A DNA stretch of 64,000 nt. Source: Dasypus novemcinctus. Taxonomy: Eukaryota > Chordata > Mammalia > Cingulata > Dasypodidae. The stretch lies in assembly GCF_030445035.2 (NCBI RefSeq), contig NC_080698.1:6868038-6932037 (forward strand), given 5' to 3'. Below are positions 21,947 through 32,022 of the stretch, in pieces (position 1 is the stretch's first letter; each line of letters starts with the position of its first letter). The notes under the pieces are model-generated. The model was not told the DNA's origin, did not search any database, and was given only the letters and a program-made list of their open reading frames with translations. A program made the translations under genes and the position numbers.

Positions 21947-24870
21947 TCTACTAAATTCCTATTTGATTTGTATAAGCAGAAGAGTTCTAGGTTGAATGAA
22001 CAAAACTTGACTTACAGAAACAGAGAATCATGGGCCCTTAATAGATTTCCCAGACTTGAGATAGTTTACAGACCAGAGCCCCTTGAATGAGAGGAAACCT
22101 GGGTCTCTTTGGGGAAGGATCCTGTTACTCTGCCAAAAATGTATACTGTTAATCTTCCTCCCAGCTTTCCCCAAAGAAGACAATGGCTTTTTCCCAGGGT
22201 AATCATGCACTGGGGAAAAGGAAATGATGAGACATTTTGGGGATTACTAGACCCTGGCTAAGTAATGACATTAACCCCAGGGGACCTAAAACATCACTGT
22301 GGTCCACAGTCAGGGTAGGGCTTATGGAGGTGAGGTGATTGATGGAGCTTTAGTTCAGGTCCATCTCACAGTGGTTCCAGATGGGTCCCTGGACCCATTC
22401 TGCAGTTATTTCCCCAGTTCCAGAATGCAGAGGAAGAGACATACTCAGCAACAGACAGAATCCCCACATTGGATCCCTGACTTACGGAGTGAGGGCTATT
22501 ATGGCAGGAAAGGCCAAGTAGAAGCCACTAGAACTGCCCCTACCTAGCAAAATAGTAAATCAAAAGCAATACCAGATTCCTAGAGGGTTTGCAGAGATCA
22601 GTGCCACCATCAAAGGCATAAAGGATGCTGGGGTGGTGATTCCCACCCTACCCTTATTCAACTCTCCTATTTGACCTGCGCCGAAAACAGGTGGATCTTG
22701 GAGGATGACAGTGGAATATCATAGACTTAACCAGATGGTGACTCCAATTGCAGCTGCTGTCCCAGATGTGGTTCACTTTTGAACAAATCAACATATCCCC
22801 TGGTACCTGGTATGCAACTATTGATCTGGCAAATGCTTTTTTTTTTCTCAACTGCCATTAGTAAGGACAACCAGAAATAGTTTGCTTTCAGCTGGCAAGG
22901 CCAGCAGTATACCTTCACTGTTCTACCTCAGTGGTGTATCAACTCTCCACCCCTATGTCATAATATTGTCTGCAGGGAGGGATTGACCATCTCTCTCTCT
23001 CCCAGAAAACATCACACTGGTCCATTATATTGATGATATCCTGCTGATTGGACTTAGTGAGCAAGAAGTAGCAATTTCTCTGGATTTATTGATAAGGCAT
23101 TTGCATGAGAGAGGATGGGAGATAAATCCAACAAAAATACAGGGGCTTTCCACTTCAGTGAAATTTCCAGTAGTGTGGGGCATGTTGAGATATCCCTTCT
23201 AAAGTGAAGGATAAGCTGTTGCATCTGGCCTTTCCTACAACCAAAAAAGATGCACAATGTTTAGTTGGCCTCTTTGGATTTTGAAGACAACACATTCCTC
23301 ATTTAGGTGTGCTACTCTGGGCCATTTACCAAGTGACCAGAAAAGCTGCTAGTTTTGAGTGGGGATGGGAACAAGAGGAGACTCTATGACAGTCCAGTCT
23401 GCATCAAGCTGCCCTGCCACTTGGGCATGTGATCCAGCAGATCCAATAGTGCTGTGTCAGTGGCAAATACGGAGGCTGTCTGGAGCCCTTGGCAGGCCTC
23501 TGCAGGAGAATCAGAACACAAACCCTTAGGATTTTGGAGCAAAGCCCTGCCATCCTCTGCAGATAACTACTCTCCTTTTGAGAACCAGCTTTTGACCTGC
23601 TACTGGGCCTTAGTAGAAACTGAACGCTTAACCACGGACCACCAAATTACCATGAGATTGCGTTGCCGATCATGATCTGGGTGTTGTCTGACCCACTAAA
23701 CCATAAAGTTGGGTGTGCACAGCAGCACTCCACAATAAAGTGGAAGTGGTATATACAAGATAGGGCTTGAACAGGTCCTGAAGGCACAAGTAAGTTACGT
23801 GAGGAAGTAGCCCAAATGCCCGTGGTCACCACCCCTGCCGTGCTACCTTCTCTCTCCCAGCCCACCGCTTTGGCCTCTTAGGGAGTTCCTTAAAATCCGT
23901 TGACTGAGGAAGAAAAAACTCAGGCCTGGTTTACAGATGGTTCTGCACAATATGCAGGTGCCACCTGAAAGTGGACAGCTGCAGCACTGCAGCCCCTTTC
24001 TAGCATGTCCCTGAAGGACACTGGTGAGGGGAAATCTTCTCAGGGGGCAGAACTTCCAGAACTGCACCTGGTTGGTTATTTTGCTTGGAAGGAGAAATGG
24101 CTGGAGGTACATTTGTACACTAATTCATGGGCTGTTACCAATGGTTTGACTGGATGGTTGGGGACTTGGAAGGAACATGATTGGTAAGATGACTCACTCT
24201 GTGGATAGCATACAACCTCTTTCCCCAGTCACTCCTGTCATTGCCCAAAAGGCTCATGAAAAAAGCAGCCATGGTGGTGGGGATGGAGGTTGTGCATGAG
24301 CTCAGTAACAAGAATTTCCCCTTTCCAAGTCAGACTTGGCTACAACCACATCTGAGTGCCCAAAATACCAGCAACAGAGACCACACTCAGCCCCTGATAG
24401 GCACCATTCCCCAAGGTGATTAGCCTGCTCCCTGGTGGCAGGTTGATTACATTGGATCACTTTCATCATGGAAGGGGCAGTGATTTGTTCTAACTGGAAT
24501 AGACACATACTCCAGACATAGGTTCGCTTTCCCTGCATGTAATGCTTCTTCCAAAACTACCATCATGAATTTACTGAATGTCTTATCCACCACCATAGTA
24601 TTTTCCACAGCATTGCTTCTGACTAAGGAACATACTACACAGCAAATGATGTGTAGGAATGGGCACATGCTCACGAAATTCACTGGTTTACAATATTCCC
24701 CATCATTCTGCAGCAGCTGGATTGATAGACGATGGAATGGCCTTTTGAAGACTCAATTACAATGCCAACTAGGTGGCAATACCCTGAAAGGCTGGGGAAA
24801 TGTTCTCCAGGAGGCTGTGTGTGCTCTAAATCGGTGTCCACTCGATGGTGCTATTTCTCCCATAGCCATG
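21947..24870 (+). pseudogene. ERV-L pol remnant: reverse transcriptase, RNase H, integrase
   Basis: The reverse transcriptase active-site motif reads YIDD at 23026-23037, within [10 protein letters not shown]. RNase H-like sequence follows, with ENQLLTCYWALVETERL near 23580-23630. The integrase C-terminal half appears as RRWNGLLKTQLQCQLGG near 24730-24780. The frame is closed by many stops and shifts, for example right after the motif 'WRMTVEYHRLNQMVTP' upstream of YIDD. The order matches ERV-L pol. It is cut at 24870 by a solo LTR and is not functional. Confidence 0.85.
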
Positions 24871-25462
24871 TGTAGTAGTTTGATATTATTGATGAATTCC
24901 AAAAAGAAATATTGGATTATGTTTGTAAACTCATCTTTTCCTCTAGGCATATTAGATTATATTGGATTCAAAGGTTTGTTTGATTAAGTAATCATGTAAA
25001 CCTCTTGTGCCAATAGGATGTTGAGTCCCCACCCTTTGGTGGGTGAGGACTCACTGATAAAAGGCATGGCAAGGGACAGAGTTGGGGGTTTTTAATGTTG
25101 GAGATTTGATGTTGGCGTTTGATGCTGAAGTCTTAAGCTGGAGCTCCAGGGAGAGAGACAGAGCCGTTCGCCTGATAGTCTACAGCTTGCCTTGTGGAGA
25201 GAGGCAAAGCTTAGACAGCCTCATAGTCTATAGCTGACCTTGTGGAGAAAAACAGAGGCGCTGAGCCCAGAGGAACCCAGGAAACCTAAACCCTCGCAGA
25301 TGTTGGCAGCCATCTTGCTAACGCATGAAAATAGACTTTGGTGAGGGAAGTATTTATGGCCTGGTATCTGTAAGCTCCTACCCCAAATAAATACCCTTTA
25401 TAAAAACCAACCAATTTCTGGTATTTTGCACCAGCACCCCTTTGGCTGACTAATACACCATG
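24866..25462 (+). mobile_element. Solo LTR, ERV-L/MaLR-like family (copy B, 24871-25457) inside ERV-L integrase
   Basis: It begins TGTAGTAGTTTGATATT and ends GGCTGACTAATACA. A perfect 5-bp duplication CCATG lies at 24866-24870 and 25458-25462. It is the same family as 10498-10993 but about 90 bp longer. Part of the excess is a ~48-bp internal duplication near 25165-25250, where 'atagtctacagcttgccttg' recurs as 'atagtctatagctgaccttg'. Confidence 0.92.
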
Positions 25463-25825
25463 ATTCACGGATCCAGGAATTAAGGGGCGGAAATGGGAGT
25501 GGTACCACTCACTATTACCCCTAGTGATCCACTACGAAAATTTTTGCTTCCTGTCCCTGCAACCTTAAACTCTGCTGGTCTACAGGTCTTAGTTCTGAAA
25601 GGAGGTGTGCTTCCACCAGGGAACACAACAATGATTCCATTGAAGTCGAAGTTGAGACTGCCACCTGGCCACTTTGGGTTCCTCATGCTTCTGAGTCAAT
25701 AGGCAAAGAAAGACATTATTGTACTGGCTGGAATGATTGATCCTGACTGTCAAGGGAAAATAGGACTATACTTATACAATGGAGGTAAAGAAGAGTTTGC
25801 CTAGAATACTGGAGATCCCCTAGGG
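25463..25825 (+). pseudogene. ERV-L pol 3' end with dUTPase-like remnant
   Basis: Following the LTR insertion, a frame at 25493-25702 contains LPVPATLNSAGLQVLVLKGG and LPPGHFGFL, which resemble a retroviral dUTPase. ERV-L is known to carry this domain after integrase. 'MIDPDCQGKIGLYLYNGG' follows in another frame near 25733-25788. It is disrupted and non-functional. Confidence 0.65.
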
Positions 25826-26183
25826 GCAGGATTATTTAACTGTTTTTTTGTCCCATGGACCCCTTTGCCAGTCAGGTAAAAACCATGGACCCCTTCTCAG
25901 AATGTAGCAGCAGATAGTTTTATGACACTTAGCTAGCGTTGGGTCTAACAACTAACATAATTTCAAATAATGGATGAGCATAAGTGATTTTTTGAGATAT
26001 GAAACAACTATAATGTGATATGAAGTGAATATTACTGTAATTTATTGCATACATTCATAGTGAAAGAAATACTAGATTTCAGTTAGAAGTCAGAGAAAAA
26101 AAAAGTTAATTTTTTTCAATTCAAGCTCATGAACTCCCTAAAATCTTTCCATGGATCCCCAGTTAAGAACACCTGCCCTAGGG
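25818..26183 (+). mobile_element. Non-autonomous hAT-type DNA element (25826-26175) inside ERV-L
   Basis: The ends are imperfect inverted repeats: GCAGGATTATTTAAC at the left and GTTAAGAACACCTG at the right. Subterminal blocks with 'ccatggaccccttct' and 'ccatggatccccagtt' are present. A perfect 8-bp duplication CCCTAGGG flanks it (25818-25825 and 26176-26183). It is A/T-rich inside with no transposase. Confidence 0.85.
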
Positions 26184-26212
26184 CGTCTCTCAGTACTACC
26201 ATGCCCTGTTAT

Positions 26213-26671
26213 TAAAGTCAATGGAGGGAAGCAGACTTGGCCCAGTGGATAGGGCGTCCATCTACCACATGGGAGGTCCGCAGTTCAAACCCCAGGCCTC
26301 CTTGACCTGTGTGGAGCTGGCCCACACACAGTGCTGATGTGCACAAGGAGTGCCCTGCCATGCAGGGGTGTCCCCGCATAGGGGAGCCCCACGCGCAAGG
26401 AGTGTGCCTCATAAGGAGAGCCGCCCTGCGCGAAAGAAAGTTCAGCCTGCCCAGGAATGGCACCACACACACGGAGAGCTGACACACAAGATGACACAAC
26501 AAAAAGAAACACAGATTACCGTTCCGCTGACAACAACAGAAGCGGACAAAGAAGACGCAGCAAATGGACACAGAGAGCAGACAACGGGGGGGTTGAGGAG
26601 GTAGGGGAGAGAAATAAATAAAAAATAAATAAATCTTTAAAAAATAAATAAATAAAAATAAAGTCAATGGA
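26213..26671 (+). mobile_element. DAS-III-like tRNA-derived SINE (26226-26658) inside ERV-L
   Basis: A full-length-looking SINE. Its tRNA-like head has an A-box region near 26238-26250 and the B-box AGTTCAAACCCC near 26282. A long body follows ('aggagtgccctgccatgcag', 'gacaacaacagaagcggaca') and an A/T tail of AATAAATA repeats. A perfect 13-bp duplication TAAAGTCAATGGA lies at 26213-26225 and 26659-26671. This family is the main reason for proposing an armadillo source. Confidence 0.92.
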
Positions 26672-27185
26672 AAATTGCAACAACCCAATCCAGGCAGGAC
26701 TAACAATGGCCCAGAATTTTCAGGAATGAAAGTTTGGGTCACCCCACCAGGCAGAGAGCCGCAGCCAACTGAGGTGCTTGCTAAGGGTAAAGAGAATAGG
26801 TAGTGGAAGAAGGGAGTGCTAAATACAAACTTTGACCACATGACCAGTTACAGAAATGAAGACTATAATGGTCTTGAATTTTTCTTCCTTGTTTTAAGTA
26901 TGTTTGTAGATGTGCATTAAACTAATATCTTTGTTTTCTTTCCTGTCTTTTCCCCTTATCATATGACATGCCATAGTGTTTAAGGATGTCAAATTTAAGA
27001 GTGAATGTTACTCAAGTTCTTGCATCCTATTTTGGAGGGATTAGTGCATGTGTACCCAGGGCAGTTGAGTATTGTTAGGTGGAAAAAATATATGTGTGTA
27101 TATGTATTTCTGTTATTGTTTTTAGTTAGAGACCAAGAATGGTTTAAGGTGATGTGTATGGCGGTCAAGTTGACAGTAGGTGGTC
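26672..27185 (+). pseudogene. ERV-L 3' internal region
   Basis: Internal provirus sequence between the SINE and the 3' LTR, including 'ttgtatttctgttattg'-like A/T-rich text and 'atggcggtcaagttgacagt' just upstream of the LTR. No env-like frame is present. Confidence 0.75.
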
Positions 27186-27630
27186 TGTGATGGTTAGGTT
27201 AATGTGTCACCTCAGCCAAGTAATGGTGCCAAGTTGTTTGGTCAAGCAAACACTGGACTAATTGTAAGACAAGGGCATTTCATGGACTTTAGCAAGTTTT
27301 GAGTGAGTTGATTGCATAGATGGCTGGTTACATCTACAATCAATTGAGGAGATTGCCATCAGCAATGAGTGACATCTCATCCAATCAGTTGAAAGCTTTA
27401 ATAGGAGAAGTGACTTCAGTATTCAGAGAGAGAATACCCATCTCTACTTCAAATAGCCAGCATCTCCTGGGAAATTCAACGAGGACCTTCATCGGAGTCC
27501 CATGCTTGCAGCCTGCTATACGGAACTTGGACTTGTACATCTCCGTGGTCATATGAGACAATTTTATAACTTCTCATACTATTTACCAATATCCCTTGTC
27601 AGTTCTCTTTCCCTAGAGAACCCTGACTAT
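27186..27630 (+). repeat. ERV-L 3' LTR
   Basis: It begins TGTGATGGTTAGGTTAATGT and ends near CCCTGACTAT, followed by TATACCA. It aligns over its full length with the 5' LTR but has diverged visibly. The exact last bases are uncertain by two to four positions. Confidence 0.88.
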
Positions 27631-27830
27631 TATACCATGCTAAGAATAAGCACTAAAAAGTTAGAGTGATATTAATAAACTGGCAAAGTAAGCATCCATA
27701 CAAAGAATATTACCAGAGATAAAAAGAGATATTTCTTAATGACAAAGGGGTTAACTCATTAGAAAAAAATGTAACTTTATAATAGAACTTCAAAATACAT
27801 GAAGCAAAACTTTTACCAAGCAAGTGGGCT
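27631..27830 (+). mobile_element. LINE-1 ORF2, part 2, after the ERV-L provirus
   Basis: This continues the L1 broken at 19327. 'agaatattaccagagataaa' and 'tttcttaatgacaaaggggt' follow in the normal L1 order. It is degenerate and non-coding. Confidence 0.65.
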
Positions 27831-28629
27831 CATTGCCCAATATACACAAAAGTCAATGCTCTGACACCAGGATATTTGAGATAAGAGTTTCATTGCAAAG
27901 TTGACCAGGAAGGAGACAAGAGGCAAGCTCAAACTTGTTCCCCTGAGCTGCGGGGCAGCAGTGCTCCAAAATGTATTCACCAAATGCAATGAATGTGCCA
28001 CAATGATGAAAGAGGTTGTTGATGTGGGAGGAGTGGGGGTGTGGGGTGGGGTGTGGGGTATGTGGGAACTTCTTATATTTTTTAATGTAACATTTTTTGT
28101 GATCTACATATCTTTAAAAAAAAAGATAATTTAATTTAATATTTAAAAAAAATTTTTCCCCTGAGGTGGAAAGGCTTAGAGGTTTTATGAGATTCACACC
28201 AAAGGAAGGTGGAGATAGTGACGTTCTTCAAGTTGGCATACATTGTTTGGCAGTTTATAGAATCATCCAAACAGGCAGGGGAAGACTTACAGTGCAGGCA
28301 TGGGAGCAGGGATCATGCGCAGATAGGCACGATAACTCAGACATTGTATGACTAGAGAATGTCACATTTAGCATGAAGGGGGGTAGTTTAGTAGGGCAGA
28401 CATTGTTAGGTTACTCTCGGTCAACAGTTAGTACACAGTGCACCTGTGCAGTCCCAGAGAGCCTTGGGTTACAAGGAATGGCGAGGAAGGAGCATTAGCT
28501 TCAATAATAAATAAAGGTCAAGGGAAGTACATGGTTCTAACAAGAAGCCTATAATAGTAGCTACCACAGCAAGTTACTTCAACAGCTGTCTCAGCCGCTT
28601 GAGGAGCTGCAGGAGTTTCTTGCAGCAGC
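27831..28629. other. Unclassified sequence, possibly LTR-like, interrupted by an L1 3' end
   Basis: Flanks of the small L1 at 27948-28155 join smoothly through 'ttcccctgag'. The joined text has features that could be a reverse LTR, but no termini or signals could be confirmed. No gene was seen. Confidence 0.25.
27938..28165 (+). mobile_element. Short LINE-1 3' end (27948-28155) with target-site duplication
   Basis: A ~208-bp copy containing 'ccaaatgcaatgaatgtgcc' and an A/T-rich tail. A perfect 10-bp duplication TTCCCCTGAG lies at 27938-27947 and 28156-28165. Confidence 0.85.
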
Positions 28630-29310
28630 TATGCAGCAGTTTCAAAACTGCCAGAAATAAAGGGAAATACAGACAAACTTATAATCATAGGTGGATGTTT
28701 TGACATCCCTTTCCAGTACTGATAGAGCAACAAGACAAAAAGTCAGATATGAAATACACTAATAACCAACCTGATCTAACTGACATTTATGAAGCATTTT
28801 ACTGCAGGATGCATGTTCTTTTCAAGTGCTCATGGAACATTAACCAAGCTAACCCACATGCATGTAGAACTCTTAATAAGATAGATCATATCCTCCACCT
28901 TAATGAAGTCTCAACAAATTTGAAAGGATTAAATCATGTAGATCACAACAAGATTAAACTAGAAATCAATAACAGAAATATATCAGGAAAATCCACAAGT
29001 ATTTGGAAACTAAATAACACTTCTAAATAACCCATGGTCAAAGAAGTCTAGAGGAAAATAAAAATTATTTTGAACTGAATGAAAATGAAAACTTAACATA
29101 CCAGACTTTGAATGCATGAAAGCAGCCCTGCAAGGAAAGTTTATAGCACCAGATAGCTGTATTAGAAAAGAATAACGTTCTTACGTCAAGGACCACAGCT
29201 TCCACCTTAATGAACTAGCAAAAAAGGAATGAAACCAAAATTAGCAGGAGAAAAGAAACAACAAAGATCAGAGCAGAAATCAATAAAAGAAAATCTATGA
29301 ATTTTCCAAT
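28630..29310 (+). mobile_element. LINE-1 ORF2 5' part, forward
   Basis: A degenerate endonuclease/early ORF2 segment with 'aatcaataacagaaatatat', 'actaaataacacttctaaat' and 'ctgcaaggaaagtttatagc'. All frames are closed. The tail around 29300-29700 could not be assigned with confidence. Confidence 0.65.
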
Positions 29311-29719
29311 AAAATTCTACTATGCCTACTATGTGGGGAAAAGGAGGGTCAGGGCTATGTGGATTTTTTAAAAGGAAGAAATAAAATGTTAAAAAAGAAG
29401 GATGATCTTTCCCTGCATCTCTCCCTGGTACTAAGATTGTGTGCAGCAATTTACATGCTCGAGACTGAGCCAAAGGGCTGCAGGGTTCTCAGCTGGCATG
29501 CAGAATCTCCCTCCACTGGTGACAGTGGGTACTAGGGTGACAAGCGCAGAAAAATCACCACTCACTGCAGGACTATGTAAAAAAGAAAGATATTGACTAC
29601 AATGGAAGCTAGCTTTCTTATTATTTGTGAAGGCAGTTTCATAAACGGAAAGGGGAAAGACTAGAAAGAACTATGTTATGTAAGATTTAGCATTGGAGGT
29701 ATTGGTATGAAGTCATGGT

Positions 29720-29840
29720 TTATAATGTAGAGACAGATAGATAGGTATATAGATAGATAGAAAAAGAGACGATAGAGATATAGAGATATGTACATACATG
29801 TATGTATTTATGTGTGTGTGTCTGTGTTTAACACATACAT
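29720..29840. repeat. Imperfect GATA/TATG microsatellite
   Basis: Runs of AGATAGATAG-type units pass into TACATACATG and GTGTGTGTG. It is low-complexity and likely length-variable. Confidence 0.8.
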
Positions 29841-30140
29841 AGATATTTTTCCCAACTCTGTCTCCTGAGAAGGTTTAGGAGCAATAACAGTCCACTAGAA
29901 ATGAGCATACCTAGTACCCAGATCTTGATCTTTAAACATTAGTCTCTACTAAGAGAACCATACTACTTGGAAAACAGTCTGTTTTCATGGTTGGGACAAG
30001 GAAAATACAAGATGAATGTGGGAACTCTTGTGCCAAAAATAAGGAAATTCTCAAAAATATAATGAGGGGATAAAGCAAAAGGACAAAGGAGCTGGCTTGA
30101 AGGAGTTCCCACTGGACAAGTCTGGGACAATTTGTACATC

Positions 30141-30355
30141 AAAATAAACAATGAGCTCCAAAATGTACTCACCAAAATGCAATGAATGTGCCACAATGAT
30201 GAAAGAGGTTGTTCATGTGGGAGGAGTGGGGTGGGGTGGGGTGTGGGGTATATGGGAACCTCTTATATTTTTCAAAGTAACATTTTTTGTGATCTATGAA
30301 TCTTCTTTTAAAAAGGCAATTAAATAAAAAATTTTCAAAAAAAAAAATAAACAAT
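30141..30355 (+). mobile_element. Short LINE-1 3' end (30153-30343) with target-site duplication
   Basis: A ~191-bp copy of the recurrent L1 3' end. A perfect 12-bp duplication AAAATAAACAAT lies at 30141-30152 and 30344-30355. It shares the T/G-rich 'ggaggagtggggtggggtgg' segment with the other copies. Confidence 0.88.
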
Positions 30356-30729
30356 AGTAATATTAGATTATATCCCATTGAATAAAAAAGGAATCCATGA
30401 GATCATACTGATATCAACAAATGAGTGAATGAATGAATAAATAAAGTGGGGGAGAAGAGAAACCTCCATTCCACAGTAGACTACCAACTGATACTAGTCA
30501 CTTATTAATTAATAGTTTACAATGGAGAAACCTGGAGGACACCTTCTTAAGCAAGTCATAAAGGTTCATATCTCCAGTCATGGGGCAACCTGACATTACG
30601 TGCCTCCTGATATGATGCACTGAGAAGAATACAGCATCACTCCTGTGAGATCCCTGCCATGGTTGCAAATCATAATGAAACATCAGATAAACCCACACTA
30701 AGGGATTGACTATCATTTAACTGTAGCTT

Positions 30730-31230
30730 TAAAAATGTTGAGGTCATGAAAGACAAGAAAAGCCTGAGGAACTGTTTCAGATTTAAGGAGATTAGAGAGG
30801 CATGGCAACTAAATTAAATGAGTCATTCTGGCTCCTGGAACTATAAAAGACATTATGAACAATCTGGATAACCCTGGAAAGAGGGCTATAGATTAGATGC
30901 TGATACTGCATTGGGGTAAGTTTCCTGATTTTGGTGGTTTTTTTTTGTTGTCATGTGGAAAAACACTTACTAGGAAAAACACTCAGAAGGACTGAAGGGT
31001 GAGGAGGCGTCATATTTGCAATTTACTCTGAAATGGTTTTAGAGGGAAAAAATAGTATCTGTGTCTCTATATTTCTATCTCTATGTGGATAGACAAAGAA
31101 AAAGAGGGTGAGGGCAGGAGTTTAGGGGGTAAATGTGGTAACATGTTGGCAGTCGGGGAGCCGAGGTGGGGGTGTGAGAGCTCTGTGCTAGTGTACTTTT
31201 CTATTCTGAAAAATTGAAATGGAAGAAATG
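30730..31230 (+). mobile_element. LINE-1 (old L1M-type) 3' end
   Basis: Text such as 'gaggcatggcaactaaatta', 'tgatactgcattggggtaag' and 'tgcaatttactctgaaatgg' resembles an old L1 3' UTR, ending in 'gaaaaattgaaatgg'. Ends are approximate. Confidence 0.55.
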
Positions 31231-31577
31231 ATAAGAAGAACAACAACTGGGAACATGGGATGGGAGCCCTATTAACACAGGGCTGGGAGGGGGTCGAGGG
31301 GGAGGGAGGCTATCAGGAGGAGCTGGAGAGGTCTTGGGTGAAGAAGGCAGGGCACTGGCAGGGAGAAGGCTTTGGGCAACATCTCAGATAGCTGGAGAAA
31401 GAGCACGCTTTCTATCTACAGCCCTGGGAGGTGGGCTCCAGTCTTACCCACTTTATAGATAAGGAAATTGGAGGCTCAGAGAGGTTTTCATCCAACCAGC
31501 ATTTACTAAGTACTTTCTACCCGTCAGACTTTATACCAAGGTTACACAAAATACAACGTGTGGTTATGTATGGGCGC

Positions 31578-32022
31578 CGAGATGGTTAAGGTCATTGTCA
31601 GCTTGGCCAGGTTGCAGTGTCCAGTTGTTTGGACAAGCAAGCACTGGGCTGCTTCTTACTGTGAGGGTGTTGGGTGGATTTGAATCATCAGTCAGTTGAT
31701 TGTCTCCATGGCTGACAACATCTACATTCAACTAAGGAGACTTTCAGCAAGGACAGAAGTCTCATCCGGTCAGTTGAAGGCCTGAAAGGAGAACTGAGGA
31801 TTTCAGCATCAGCGAGAAGAGTTTCTTTCTGTCCGTCAGCCAGCCAGCCTCTCCTGGGGAATTCACTGAGACCTTCACTGGAGCTCCCAGCTTGCAGCCT
31901 GCCCTGTGGAATGTGGCATCCCCATGTGAGCCAATTCCAATAATAAAGCTCATAATATTTACATACCCTCGCGTGCATATTTCCTGTCAGTTCTGTTTCC
32001 GTGGAGACCCCTGACTAATACA
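31578..32022 (+). mobile_element. Solo LTR, ERV-L (MLT2-like) family
   Basis: It shares 'gatggttaaggtcattgtca', 'ggtcagttgaaggcctgaa' and the terminal 'cccctgactaataca' with the ERV-L LTRs. A polyadenylation signal AATAAA lies at about 31940. The 5' terminus is worn (CGAGATGG in place of TGTGATGG), and no target duplication was found. Confidence 0.8.

Larger units (their letters stand above)
19328..27630 (+). mobile_element. ERV-L provirus with both LTRs and four nested insertions
   Basis: Two related LTRs of about 440 bp enclose an internal region of ERV-L type with gag-like, reverse transcriptase, RNase H, integrase and dUTPase-like remnants in that order. All reading frames are broken by stops and frameshifts. 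TATACCA occurs on both outer sides (19321-19327 and 27631-27637), matching the host L1 and consistent with target duplication. Four later elements sit inside: SINE 21605-21931, solo LTR 24871-25457, hAT 25826-26175 and SINE 26226-26658. The two LTRs differ at many positions, so the insertion is old. No env was seen, as expected for ERV-L. Confidence 0.9.

Noticed and set aside
22640-24990. ERV-L pol as a possible domesticated gene
   Set aside because: The frame is broken repeatedly by stops and shifts and is cut by a solo LTR inside integrase, so it cannot encode a working enzyme.
26238-26300. A tRNA gene
   Set aside because: The A- and B-box-like motifs belong to the tRNA-derived head of a SINE with an A/T tail and target duplication.
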